A DNA stretch of 64,000 bases from assembly GCA_039621445.1 (NCBI GenBank), contig CP154954.1, positions 35,511,703-35,575,702 on the forward strand, in the 5' to 3' direction. Source of the DNA: Euglena gracilis. Its lineage: Eukaryota; Euglenida; Euglenophyceae; Euglenales. Shown in pieces: positions 44,901-55,889 of the stretch (position 1 is the first letter of the stretch; every line of letters begins with the position of its first letter). The notes beneath the pieces were generated by a model. That model saw nothing but the letters and a program-made list of their open reading frames with translations, had not been told where the DNA came from and ran no database searches. The translations under genes were made by a program, and so were the position numbers.

Positions 44901-46134
44901 GGTTACCATGTAAAAATGGACCAAATTGGGCCTTACTCCGAGTAACTGAATGGGTGTTCCAGGAGGCCTCCAAAGTCAGGGGACCCGTTGGTTTCGTGAT
45001 TGTCGTGGTTTAATGGTAAGAAAAACATGCAGCGGGAATGTTGGTTGCAAGAAATGAGCACATTTAGATGGGTGCATTCGACCATTTCGGGGGACATTTA
45101 CCAGGTCAGCCCAGGTTACCGTGAAAAAAATGGACCAAATTGGGCCTTACTCCGAGTAACCGAATGGGTGTTCCAGGAGGCCTCCAAAGTCAGGGGACCC
45201 GTTGGTTTCATGATTGTCGTGGTTTAATGGTAAGAAAAACATGCAGCGGGAATGTTGGTTGCAAGAAATGAGCACATTTAGATGGGTGCATTCGACCATT
45301 CCGGGGGACGTTTACCAGGTCAGCCCAGGTTACCATGTAAAAATGGACCAAATTGGGCCTTACTCCGAGTAACTGAATGGGTGTTCCAGGAGGCCTCCAA
45401 AGTCAGGGGACCCGTTGGTTTCATGATTGTCGTGGTTTAATGGTAAGAAAAACATGCAGCGGGAATGTTGGTTGCAAGAAATGAGCACATTTAGATGGGT
45501 GCATTCGACCATTCGGGGGACATTTACCAGGTCAGCCCAGGTTACCGTGTAAAAATGGACCAAATTGGGCCTTACTCCGAGTAACCGAATGGGTGTTCCA
45601 GGAGGCCTCCAAAGTCAGGGGACCCGTTGGTTTCATGATTGTCGTGGTTTAATGGTAAGAAAAACATGCAGCGGGAATGTTGGTTGCAAGAAATGAGCAC
45701 ATTTAGATGGGTGCATTCGACCATTTCGGGGGACATTTACCAGGTCAGCCCAGGTTACCGTGAAAAAATGGACCAAATTGGGCCTTACTCCGAGTAACTG
45801 AATGGGTGTTCCAGGAGGCCTCCAAAGTCAGGGGACCCGTTGGTTTCATGATTGTCGTGGTTTAATGGTAAGAAAAACATGCAGCGGGAATGTTGGTTGC
45901 AAGAAATGAGCACATTTAGATGGGTGCATTCGACCATTTCGGGGGACATTTACCAGGTCAGCCCAGGTTACCGTGTAAAAATGGACCAAATTGGGCCTTA
46001 CTCCGAGTAACTGAATGGGTGTTCCAGGAGGCCTCCAAAGTCAGCGGACCCGTTGGTTTCATGATTGTCGTGGTTTAATGGTAAGAAAAACATGCAGCGG
46101 GAATGTTGGTTGCAAGAAATGAGCACATTTAGAT

Positions 46135-46690
46135 AACCCCAAAAGCTGCCTTTTCTTGTGATTAGGAGAAATCATACCTCAAACCCCCCATTTTTTATGA
46201 ATATTTCGGAACGGGGGAGGATCTAGGACCCCGGGAGGACCCAAACAAGCCCTGAAGTGCTCCATGATCATGATATGGGTACCCTAAAGCTCAAAATTTG
46301 ACTCCTAGCAGGCGGGGCCCGGGGGACAAACGGGCCGCTTCGGGCCCCGTTCCGAAATATTCATCAAAAAAATAGGGGGGCGGCTGCAATACAACCACAC
46401 CTAACAAACAAGCCATGAGGGGCTCAAGGTTCATTTTCTCCAACTCATAAGCCCAAAAGGGGCATCCACAGGTAAGGACCCGGGGGATAAAAGGGCAGCA
46501 AGGCGCCCCAAAGTTGCCTTTTCTTGTGATTGGGTGAAATCACACCTCAAACCCCCCAATTTATATAAATATTTCGGAACGGGGGGAGAATATAGGACCC
46601 CTGGAGGACCCAAACAAGCCCTGAAGGGCTCAATGATCATTTTTTATTGTACCCATAAGCGGCGCCCATTCCCCCCCCCAAAGTACACCC
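46135..46690 (+). repeat. SatB tandem repeat, first patch
   Basis: Monomers are recognised by AAAAGCTGCCTTTTCTTGTG, then AAATCACACCTCAAACCCCC, a GAATATTTCGGAACGGGGG block, GGACCCAAACAAGCCCTGA and a GGACCCGGGGGA(T/C)AAACGGG block. In the most regular part (49200-49820) the spacing is about 211-218 bp, nearly the same length as SatA but unrelated in sequence. This patch has about two monomers, one carrying an inverted segment (46345-46414). Confidence 0.85.
46345..46414 (-). repeat. Inverted SatB segment inside a SatB monomer
   Basis: About 70 bp here is the reverse complement of the SatB piece running from TTAGGTGTGGTTG to CGGAACGGGG, as seen in direct orientation at 49225-49290. It marks a small inversion or fold-back event in the SatB patch. 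Confidence 0.8.
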
Positions 46691-46868
46691 CAATAACTTG
46701 GCCTTACACTCATACCTCGTTTTCCAGGACCAGGAATTGGTTATCAACGTGTTCCAGGTCATCTCGACGATGTTTTCACATTTTGGTTTCTATTCACGGA
46801 ATACAGGGCGTTATTTTCATTTCACGATACGGGCTGTATTCGTGAATAGGGTATTCACGAAATACAGG
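46691..46868. repeat. Non-satellite segment with an inverted repeat
   Basis: A ~170-bp segment unlike SatB interrupts the patch. It contains TATTCACGGAATACAG (46791-46806), the near-complement CTGTATTCGTGAATA (46834-46848), and a third direct copy at 46852-46867. This could be a small fold-back element; no target duplication was found. Confidence 0.55.
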
Positions 46869-46974
46869 CTAAAAACGTGCCTCCTAACAGGTGGGGACCT
46901 GGGGGATAAACGTGCCGCAAGGCGTTTCAAAAGCTGCCTTTCCTTGTGATTAGGTGCTGTCATACCGCAGCCGT

Positions 46975-47032
46975 CCCCCCCCTTATTGTCGGGCCTCCCG
47001 GAAGGCAGGTCAATGGGACAATAAGGGGGGGG
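46975..47032. mobile_element. Fold-back insert with 16-bp perfect inverted repeat
   Basis: Eight C then TTATTGTC (46975-46990) is perfectly complementary to GACAATAA then eight G (47017-47032), around a 26-nt loop. It sits where a SatB monomer normally has its poly-C and TATTTTTTGATGAATATT section, and SatB sequence resumes to the right. It resembles the poly-C fold-back pieces at 47915 and 48203. The origin is inferred. Confidence 0.6.
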
Positions 47033-47084
47033 TATTTGGGAAGGGGGCAGGATATAGGACCCCTTGGAGGAACGAAACAAGAGG

Positions 47085-47914
47085 TAAAAACTCCGTCATT
47101 TCCATCCGCTTTCTTTCTGCGCACCTCTTTTTCTGTTGCTTGTTGACCGGTACTTTATTGGGTGTGCATTTCTAGTTACATTTCCCACAGTACACAGAAG
47201 TTTGATAGCTTGCTTGGGCTCGTTGCTTCGATGTTGTTTAGCAAAAGGCAACCAAAGCGGGTGCATTTTAGCCTTTGAAAAACAGAACCTTTAATGCATT
47301 TCGCCATCTGCTAAAAACGTTATGGAAGAGAATGGCTGGCTTTTTTGACGAACAAGATTTTTTAGATTTAAACAACCGCTTTCTCAGCATGTGCAAATTG
47401 AAAATTTTCGGAGCACATTCCTTGGGCACCCTTAGCACACATTGCGGAAAGCGTGGGTAGGTCTGGTCATCGGCAGCCGGCTAGGCCACCTAAGAGCTTG
47501 GTCACGATGGGCGAAGGGGTTCAAAAATTTGACTTTTTACTTGGGGCATGCCCGTCCTCAATACTTGGGATAAGTCGATGGCGCCTTTTCTTGCATGGCC
47601 GATTTTGTTGCCTTCTCTTTTTTGCTTTAATGAACTCTCATTCCTCTTTGCCCATCCTGTCAAAAAAAAACACACTGCAAGGAAGCAGGGTGTTTCCACC
47701 GCGAAACCACTTCACATAAACTGAAGGCTTGCCTAAACTTTCCTTAAAAAAGACGGCAAGTTCCGGAGCTTGAGCAGTCAGCACCCTTCAATAAGTGGCC
47801 ATTCAGCCGAGGTTTTTGGGGGGGAGCTGCATAAAATGCCCGTTCCTGCCGCCGAACTGTCCTCTTTCTCAAACATGTGATGAGCGGGAACATTTTTTCT
47901 TCCCCTTCAATGGA
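47085..47914. other. Unique sequence without recognisable gene
   Basis: Non-repetitive, AT-rich sequence between SatB patches. The longest frame on the plus strand, 47275-47460 (61 codons), gives a basic peptide with no family I recognise; other frames are shorter or low complexity. It may be a remnant of a decayed transposon. No RNA gene was recognised. Confidence 0.5.
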
Positions 47915-47990
47915 TACCATCCCCCCCTCCTTTAAGTACCCCCCATTATGTACCCCCTGGGTGGGAGGTACATAATAGGGGGGGATGGTA
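47915..47990. mobile_element. Fold-back MITE-like element, copy 1
   Basis: 76 bp whose ends TACCATCCCCCCC (47915-47927) and GGGGGGGATGGTA (47978-47990) are perfect inverted repeats of 13 bp, with inner complementary ATTATGTAC and GTACATAAT. No long target duplication is seen; TA at the tips is possible. A related copy lies at 48181-48274. Confidence 0.7.
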
Positions 47991-48180
47991 GCTCACTGTC
48001 ATAACACTTTTTCGAAAGCATTTCCGAAAAAATGCTCAAAAAAACGACGTTTTTGGGGACGTTTTCAAAAAGTGATGTTTGGCAAATGTGCTGAAAATTG
48101 ACCACTTATTGCAAACATCCAAAAAGTTGCCAGAAATTATCCCTTTTGGGCTGTTCGGTCGGGTCTGGGAATGTGACCTG

Positions 48181-48274
48181 GGTACCCCCCCGTTGTGTAC
48201 CTCCCCCCCATTATGTACCTCCCCCCCAATTTCGGCCTCACGGGGGGAGGTACATAATGAGGGGGGGGATGGTA
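48181..48274. mobile_element. Fold-back MITE-like element, copy 2
   Basis: The core arms ATTATGTACCTCCCCCC (48210-48226) and its exact complement (48242-48258) form a 17-bp stem with a 15-nt loop. The right end GGGGGGGGATGGTA matches copy 1. The left side has an additional CCCCCCCGTTGTGTACC copy. The shared ends show one family. Confidence 0.7.
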
Positions 48275-48544
48275 ATTCATGCCGTAATTCCCCCTGGAAA
48301 TGCCTTTGAATGGAGTCCAAGGACAACACTAAAATGCCAAAAATGCCTCTTTTTGATCGCCACATTTTTGGCTTGTTGAATTTCCGGCTTTCTGTCTCCC
48401 TTCTCTCTTGCGTGCTTTGGCATTGAAATTGAAATTTTCGTTGAAGTCAGGGAACCCCGCGGCGTGTGTTATCGCGGAGACATACTAGTGCCCTGCCACG
48501 GAATGATACCAAGCTACCACCTGGCTCATGCTCCTAATCACAGT
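48275..48544. other. Unique spacer, nothing recognised
   Basis: About 270 bp of non-repetitive sequence between the second fold-back element and the next SatB patch. No ORF of note, repeat or RNA gene was recognised. Confidence 0.5.
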
Positions 48545-49820
48545 TCTTGACACAAAATCTGCCTTTTCTTGTGATTATGTAAATCACACCGCAACCACCA
48601 CCATACTGATTTTGGTGAATATATCACAATAGGGGCAGTTGGACCCCTTGAAGGGCCCAAACAAGCCCTGTGGGGCTCAAGAACCATTTATAGGGCGGCT
48701 CATACGCTCGAAATTGGTCTTTCAGTTGGGGGCCAAGGGGATAAACGGGCCGCAAGGTGCCCCAAAAGCTGCCTTTTTTGTTATTAGGGGCAGTCGAATC
48801 GCAGACGTCACCCCAAAGTTGCCTTTTCTTGTGATTAGGTGAAATCACACCTCAAACCCTCCATTTTTTATGAATATTTCGGAACGGGGGCAGGGCTGAG
48901 GCATTGTTTTAAAACAAGTGTTTTTAAAAAAGTTTTATTCCTATTTGTAGTGTTTTATTTAAAAAAAACGCTCTTTTTTGAAACAAAAAACCGTTTTTAA
49001 ACCGTTTTTTATTCATGTAAGTTTTTTTGCTTTGTTTTAAAACAAAAAAACGTCAGCCCTGAACGGGGGAGGATCTAGGACCCCTTGAGGACCCAAACAA
49101 GCCCTGACGGGCTCAATGATCATTTTTTATTGTACCCATATGCTCAAAAATTGGCCTCCTAACAGGCGGGGACCCGGGGGACAAACGGGCCGCAAGGCGC
49201 CCCAAAAGCTGCCTTTTCTTGTGATTAGGTGTGGTTGTATTACAGCCGCCCCCCCCCCTATTTTTTGATGAATATTTCGGAACGGGGGAGGATCTAGGAC
49301 CCCTTTGAGGGCCCAAACAAGCCCTGAGGGGCTCAAGGTTCATTTTATCAGCGACTCATAAGCTCAAAACCGGCATCCACAGGTAAATACCCGGGGGATA
49401 AACGGGCTGCAAGACACCCCAAAAGCTGCCTTTTCTTGTGATTAGGTGAAATCACACCTCAAACCCCCCATTTTTTACGAATATTTCAGAACGGGGGAGG
49501 ACCTAGGACCACTGGAGGACCCAAACAAGCGCTGACGGGCTCCATGATCATTTTTTAGGAAACCCATATGCTCAAAATTGGCCTCCTAACAGGCGGGGAC
49601 CCGGGTGACAAACGGGCCGCAAGACGCCCCAAAAGCTGCCTTTTCTTGTGATTAGGTGTAATCATACCTCAAACCCCCCATTTTTTATGAATATTTCGGA
49701 ACGGGGGAGGATCTAGGACCCCTTGGATGGCCCAAACAAGCCCTGAGGGGCTCAAGATTCATTTTAACACCGACTCATAAGCTCATAACCGGCATCCACA
49801 GGTAAGGACCCGGGGGATAA
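48545..49820 (+). repeat. SatB tandem repeat, second patch
   Basis: About five to six monomers and fragments (landmark CTGCCTTTTCTTGTGATTA near 48558, 48815, 49208, 49428 and 49637, plus a degenerate one near 48770). The interval from 48815 to 49208 becomes about 211 once the 171-bp MITE and its 8-bp duplication are removed. The patch ends in CCCGGGGGATAAAC, joined directly to inverted SatA. Confidence 0.85.
48891..49061. mobile_element. Non-autonomous hAT-like MITE with 8-bp target duplication
   Basis: 171-bp AT-rich insert in a SatB monomer. Its ends are CAGGGCTGA and TCAGCCCTG, followed inside by GTTTTAAAAC on both sides. It is flanked by AACGGGGG at 48883-48890 and again at 49062-49069; removing the insert and one copy restores the normal SatB sequence GGAACGGGGGAGG. 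Ends beginning CAGGG and 8-bp duplications are hallmarks of the hAT superfamily. It codes for nothing. Confidence 0.9.
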
Positions 49821-52800
49821 ACTTTACTCGGAGTAAGGCCCAATTTGGTCCATTTTTACATGGTAACCTGGGCTGACCTGGTAAACGTCTTCCGGAATGG
49901 TCGAATGCACCCATCTAAATGTGCTCAATTTCTTGCAACCAACATTCCCGCTGCATGTTTTTCTTACCATTAAACCACGACAATCATGAAACCAACGGGT
50001 CCCCTGACTTTGGAGGCCTCCTGGAACGCCCATTCAGTTACTCGGAGTAAGGCCCAATTTGGTCCATTTTTACACGGTAACCTGGGCTGACCTGGTAAAC
50101 GTCCCCCGCAATGGTCGAATGCACCCATCTAAATGTGCTCAATTTCTTGCAACCAACATTCCCGCTGCATGTTTTTCTTACCATTAAACCACGAAAATCA
50201 TGAAACCAACGGGTCCCCTGACTTTGGAGGCCTCCTGGAACACCCATTAAGTTACTCGGAGTAAGGCCCAATTTGGTCCATTTTTACACGGTAACCTGGG
50301 CTGACCTGGTAAATGTCCCCCAAAATGGTCGAATGCACCCATCTAAATGTGCTCATTTCTTGCAACCAACATTCCCGCTGCATGTTTTTCTTACCATTAA
50401 ACCACGAAATCACGAAACCAACGGGTCCCCTGACTTTGGAGGCCTCCTGGAACACCCATTCAGTTACTCGGAGTAAGGCCCAATTTGGTCCATTTTTACA
50501 CGGTAACCTGGGCTGACCTGGTAAACGTCCCCCGGAATGGTCGAATGCACCCATCTAAATGTGCTCATTTCTTGCAACCAACATTCCCGCTGCATGTTTT
50601 TCTTACCATTAAACCACGACAATCATGAAACCAACGGGTCCCCTGACTTTGGAGGCCTCCTGGAACACCCATTCAGTTACTCGGAGTAAGGCCCAATTTG
50701 GTCCATTTTTACACGGTAACCTGGGCTGACCTGGTAAATGTCCCTCGAAATGGTCGAATGCACCCATCTAAATGTGCTCATTTCTTGCAACCAACATTCC
50801 CGATGCATGTTTTTCTTACCATTAAACCACGACAATCATGAAACCAACGGGTCCCCTGACTTTGGAGGCCTCCTGGAACACCCATTCAGTTACTCGGAGT
50901 AAGGCCCAATTTGGTCCATTTTTACACGGTAACCTGGGCTGACCTGGTAAATGTCCCCCGAAATGGTCGAATGCACCCATCTAAATGTGCTCATTTCTTG
51001 CAACCAACATTCCCGCTGCATGTAGTTCTTACTATTAAACCACGACAATCATGAAACCAACGGGTCCCCTGACTTTGGAGGCCTCCTGGAACACCCATTC
51101 GGTTACTCGGAGTAAGGCCCAATTTGGTCCATTTTTACATGGTAACCTGGGCTGACCTGGTAAACGTCCCCCGGAATGGTCGAATGCACCCATCTAAATG
51201 TGCTCATTTCTTGCAACCAACATTCCCGCTGCATGTTTTTCTTACCATTAAACCACGACAATCATGAAACCAACGGGTCCCCTGACTTTGGTGGCCTCCT
51301 GGAACACTCGGAGTAAGGCCCAATTTGGTCCATTTTTACATGGTAACCTGGGCTGACCTGGTAAACGTCCCCCGGAATGGTCGAATGCACCCATCTAAAT
51401 GTGCTCATTTCTTGCAACCAACATTCCCGCTGCATGTTTTTCTTACCATTAAACCACGACAATCATGAAACCAACGGGTCCCCTGACTTTGGAGGCCTCC
51501 TGGAACACCCATTCAGTTACTCGGAGTAAGGCCCAATTTGGTCCATTTTTACATGGTAACCTGGGCTGACCTGGTAAACGTCCCCCAGAATGGTCGAATG
51601 CACCCATCTAAATGTGCTCATTTCTTGCAACCAACATTCCCGCTGCATGTTTTTCTTACCATTAAACCACGACAATCATGAAACCAACGGGTCCCCTGAC
51701 TTTGGAGGCCTCCTGGAACACCCATTCGGTTACTCGGAGTAAGGCCCAATTTGGTCCATTTTTACACGGTAACCTGGGCTGACCTGGTAAATGTCCCCCG
51801 AAATGGTCGAATGCACCCATCTAAATGTGCTCATTTCTTGCAACCAACATTCCCGCTGCATGTTTTTCTTACCATTAAACCACGACAATCATGAAACCAA
51901 CGGGTCCCCTGACTTTGGAGGCCTCCTGGAACACCCATTCAGTTACTCGGAGTAAGGCCCAATTTGGTCCATTTTTACACGGTAACCTGGGCTGACCTGG
52001 TAAATGTCCCCCGAAATGGTCGAATGCACCCATCTAAATGTGCTCATTTCTTGCAACCAACATTCCCGCTGCATGTTTTTCTTACCATTAAACCACGACA
52101 ATCATGAAACCAACGGGTCCCCTGACTTTGGAGGCCTCCTGGAACACCCATTCAGTTACTCGGAGTAAGGCCCAATTTGGTCCATTTTTACGGTAACCTG
52201 GGCTGACCTGGTAAATGTCCCCCGAAATGGTCGAATGCACCCATCTAAATGTGCTCATTTCTTGCAACCAACATTCCCGCTGCATGTTTTTCTTACCATT
52301 AAACCACGACAATCATGAAACCAACGGGTCCCCTGACTTTGGAGGCCTCCTGGAACACCCATTCAGTTACTCGGAGTAAGGCCCAATTTGGTCCATTTTT
52401 ACATGGTAACCTGGGCTGACCTGGTAAACGTCCCCCGGAATGGTCGAATGCACCCATCTAAATGTGCTCATTTCTTGCAACCAACATTCCCGCTGCATGT
52501 TTTTCTTACCATTAAACCACGACAATCATGAAACCAACGGGTCCCCTGACTTTGGAGGCCTCCTGGAACACTCGGAGTAAGGCCCAATTTGGTCCATTTT
52601 TACATGGTAACCTGGGCTGACCTGGTAAACGTCCCCCGAAATGGTCGAATGCACCCATCTAAATGTGCTCATTTCTTGCAACCAACATTCCCGCTGCATG
52701 TTTTTCTTACCATTAAACCACGACAATCATGAAACCAACGGGTCCCCTGACTTTGGAGGCCTCCTGGAACACCCATTCGGTTACTCGGAGTAAGGCCCAA

Positions 52801-54430
52801 TTTGGTCCATTTTTACACGGTAACCTGGGCTGACCTGGTAAACGTCCCCCGGAATGGTCGAATGCACCCATCTAAATGTGCTCATTTCTTGCAACCAACA
52901 TTCCCGCTGCATGTTTTTCTTACCATTAAACCACGACAATCATGAAACCAACGGGTCCCCTGACTTTGGAGGCCTCCTGGAACACCCATTCGGTTACTCG
53001 GAGTAAGGCCCAATTTGGTCCATTTTTACACGGTAACCTGGGCTGGTAAACGTCCCCCGGAATGGTCGAATGCACCCATCTAAATGTGCTCATTTCTTGC
53101 AACCAACATTCCCGCTGCATGTTTTTCTTACCATTAAACCACGACAATCATGAAACCAACGGGTCCCCTGACTTTGGAGGCCTCCTGGAACACCCATTCA
53201 GTTACTCGGAGTAATGCCCAATTTGGTCCATTTTTACACGGTAACCTGGGCTGACCTGGTAAATGTCCCCCGGAATGGTCGAATGCACCCATCTAAATGT
53301 GCTCATTTCTTGCAACCAACATTCCCGCTGCATGTTTTTCTTACCATTAAACCACGACAATCATGAAACCAACGGGTCCCCTGACTTTGGAGGCCTCCTG
53401 GAACACCCATTCAGTTACTCGGAGTAAGGCCCAATTTGGTCCATTTTTACATGGTAACCTGGGCTGACCTGGTAAACGTCCCCAGAATGGTCGAATGCAC
53501 CCATCTAAATGTGCTCATTTCTTTGCAACCAACATTCCCGCTGCATGTTTTTCTTACCATTAAACCACGACAATCATGAAACCAACGGGTCCCCTGACTT
53601 TGGAGGCCTCCTGGAACACCCATTCGGTTACTCGGAGTAAGGCCCAATTTGGTCCATTTTTACACGGTAACCTGGGCTGACCTGGTAAATGTCCCCCGGA
53701 ATGGTCGAATGCACCCATCTAAATGTGCTCATTTCTTGCAACCAACATTCCCGCTGCATGTTTTTCTTACCATTAAACCACGACAATCATGAAACCAACG
53801 GGTCCCCTGACTTTGGAGGCCTCCTGGAACACCCATTCGGTTACTCGGAGTAAGGCCCAATTTGGTCCATTTTTACACGGTAACCTGGGCTGACCTGGTA
53901 AATGTCCCCCGGAATGGTCGAATGCACCCATCTAAATGTGCTCATTTCTTGCAACCAACATTCCCGCTGCATGTTTTTCTTACCATTAAACCACGACAAT
54001 CATGAAACCAACGGGTCCCCTGACTTTGGAGGCCTCCTGGAACACCCATTCGGTTACTCGGAGTAAGGCCCAATTTGGTCCATTTTTACATGGTAACCTG
54101 GGCTGACCTGGTAAATGTCCCCCGGAATGGTCGAATGCACCCATCTAAATGTGCTCATTTCTTGCAACCAACATTCCCGCTGCATGTTTTTCTTACCATT
54201 AAACCACGACAATCATGAAACCAACGGGTCCCCTGACTTTGGAGGCCTCCTGGAACACCCATTCGGTTACTCGGAGTAAGGCCCAATTTGGTCCATTTTT
54301 ACATGGTAACCTGGGCTGACCTGGTAAACGTCCCCCGGAATGGTCGAATGCACCCATCTAAATGTGACTCATTTCTTGCAACAAACTTTACCGCTGCATG
54401 TTTTTCTTACCATTAAACCACGACAATCAT
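49821..54430 (-). repeat. SatA satellite array, inverted block (~22 monomers)
   Basis: SatA monomers read on the minus strand, opposite to 1-46134. Two monomers share the same 13-bp shortening (GGAACACTCGGAG, near 51300 and 52564), about 1264 bp or six monomers apart, pointing to a copied block. The array is cut at 54430, within GACAATCAT, by Element 2. Confidence 0.96.
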
Positions 54431-55108
54431 TGTGCGCGGTCCGAGGGTGCCCGCCCCAAGGAGGGGTCCCAAGGGGGCCCAAAGGGGCCACGAAGGGCCG
54501 CGAGGGGGCTCCAAGGCCCACAAGGGCCTTTTGAGGCCCCAGTGGCCCCCAAGGGGGCCCCACAGCCCATTTTGACCAAGCCAAGGGAAGGTAAAGGAGG
54601 GGGCAGGTTGAGGGGGCCAACAGGCAACCCCCAAGGGGATGCGCAAGCCCTGCTGGGCTTTGCGCAAGCATGCGCACCCCCTTGGTGGGCGCTTGGGATG
54701 GCGCAATTCATTAAGAATTGCACAAAGTATACCAAGTAGCCCCCCCAGCTGTAGCCCCCCTCCAATTGTACATTTTCTGTGCAGGGCTCTGTTTACACTC
54801 CGTTCACACACTGTTGTTTGGCATTCAATTGTGTTTTTGCATTTGGGAATTAACAAACTATCAAACAAGTTCAAGCAAACAAGTTCAAATCATTGACCAG
54901 ATTATACATCCAAGATCAATTGATTGGACCTCAAAAGTATGTCATTTTCAACATCACCATCCTCAACAACACCCACCCCTACCCCATTTTTCCTCCAAGG
55001 GGAAAACCCCCACCACGTGGGCCCGATGGGCTCAAATTTAAACGATCCTACGCGGGTTGCGCCGCCAGGGGTCCCTTCACAGGGACCTCAGGAGGGGCAA
55101 CCCCTACA
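54431..55108 (+). repeat. Putative 5' LTR of Element 2
   Basis: The SatA sequence breaks at 54430 and TGTGCGCGG begins. The candidate LTR ends CCCCTACA at 55108, directly before a TGGTAGCAGAGG primer-binding site, giving TGT...ACA ends and 678 bp. The left part (54440-54570) is a dense series of short G-run/C-run inverted repeats. The boundary cannot be confirmed because the 3' LTR is not in the window. Confidence 0.75.
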
Positions 55109-55889
55109 TGGTAGCAGAGGGGGGTTTGAGCCCTCTGGGCTCACACTAGGTGAGCCTGGGGAACACCCAGATTACCAAGAGGAGGAAGACGACACCAGCC
55201 ACAGCCATGGCAGCCCCAGCCATTACAGCCAGGGCCAGCAGCTCCTGGCCATTGCTGGGCCAGCCCAGCCGGACCCCCAGCAGCAACAATCTTCTGGGTC
55301 CGGCTTGGCACTGCCCGGCAGCCTGGGACTGCTATCCGGCATGCCCAGCTTGGTCATGCCAGAGTTTGTGCATGACATGACCAGGCAGGTCATGTGGCAA
55401 TTTGCAATGCGAGGGAAGGTCAAAGAAGAAGAGGAAGAACCAGCAGAAGAAGAAGATGAAGAAGAATTTTCAAACCAGACCCAGCCGCTTCTATTGGAGG
55501 CGGGGCCCTGGCAGAACCCTGGGGATGCCGGGCCGGCACACGCGCCGGTGAGCCATGTCGGGTCTGGGCATTTCCCAGCCGGACCCGACCATTGCCCGCT
55601 GGTGCATGCCGGTCCCGGGCATGATGGGCCCCAAGGACATGCCCCAGACCCAGCCACCCAGTGGCAGCTGCAGGAGCTGCCCCCAGCAGGGGATTTAATG
55701 GAGGACGAGGACCAGACAGCCCAGGGGGGGGTTGGTGCCAGAACAGAGCCCGAAGGGGAGGCACCCCCCGCACCCCCCCCAGAGGCTGTGGGAGGAGGCG
55801 GAGGCACAGGCCGCTGCCTCAGTGGTTCTGGGGCAGGAGATCCAGCGGTTGGACGGTTGGGTTGGCGACCTGCAAAGTCGGCTTGCTGA
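54924..55889 (+). CDS. Acidic/Pro-rich N-terminal ORF of Element 2
   Basis: 321 codons from ATG 54924, which lies inside the putative LTR; starting a Gag-type protein in the LTR has precedent in Ty1 of yeast. The product is Pro/Gln/Ser-rich with a hydrophobic patch near residue 135-150 (LLSGMPSLVMPEFV) and an acidic run of Glu/Asp near 167-182. No known domain. The frame becomes Gly-rich and ends at 55889, while the +1 frame becomes coiled-coil from ~55780; the C-runs at 55761-55780 are a likely site of an indel. It is probably the N-terminus of the coiled-coil protein. Confidence 0.55.
   Translation: MDLKSMSFSTSPSSTTPTPTPFFLQGENPHHVGPMGSNLNDPTRVAPPGVPSQGPQEGQPLHGSRGGFEPSGLTLGEPGEHPDYQEEEDDTSHSHGSPSHYSQGQQLLAIAGPAQPDPQQQQSSGSGLALPGSLGLLSGMPSLVMPEFVHDMTRQVMWQFAMRGKVKEEEEEPAEEEDEEEFSNQTQPLLLEAGPWQNPGDAGPAHAPVSHVGSGHFPAGPDHCPLVHAGPGHDGPQGHAPDPATQWQLQELPPAGDLMEDEDQTAQGGVGARTEPEGEAPPAPPPEAVGGGGGTGRCLSGSGAGDPAVGRLGWRPAKSAC
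55109..55120 (+). promoter_or_regulatory. Primer-binding site of Element 2
   Basis: TGGTAGCAGAGG is a perfect complement to a CCTCTGCTACCA initiator-Met tRNA 3' end. It agrees over ten bases with the site of Element 1, suggesting that both use the same host tRNA. Confidence 0.8.

Larger units (their letters stand above)
20835..46134 (+). repeat. SatA satellite array, main block (~119 monomers)
   Basis: Continuous head-to-tail monomers, mostly 212-213 bp, same orientation as the left block. The first ~5 kb is the most diverged, with single-base changes, short deletions and truncated monomers (for example near 22850, 26070 and 28490). Homogeneity rises further right. Variant markers recur at multiples of the monomer length, showing higher-order repeats. 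The array ends within a monomer at GAGCACATTTAGAT, joined to SatB. No gene-like sequence is seen. Confidence 0.97.

Noticed and set aside
47275-47460. A 61-codon ORF in the unique spacer
   Set aside because: Short, no recognisable family, no neighbouring support; left as unique sequence.
1-54430. CRISPR array
   Set aside because: The repeats are ~212-bp head-to-tail satellite monomers without short unique spacers, in a eukaryotic context.
54440-54570. G-run/C-run series in the Element 2 LTR as a separate repeat element
   Set aside because: It lies fully within the putative LTR and shows no own boundaries or duplications; treated as LTR composition.
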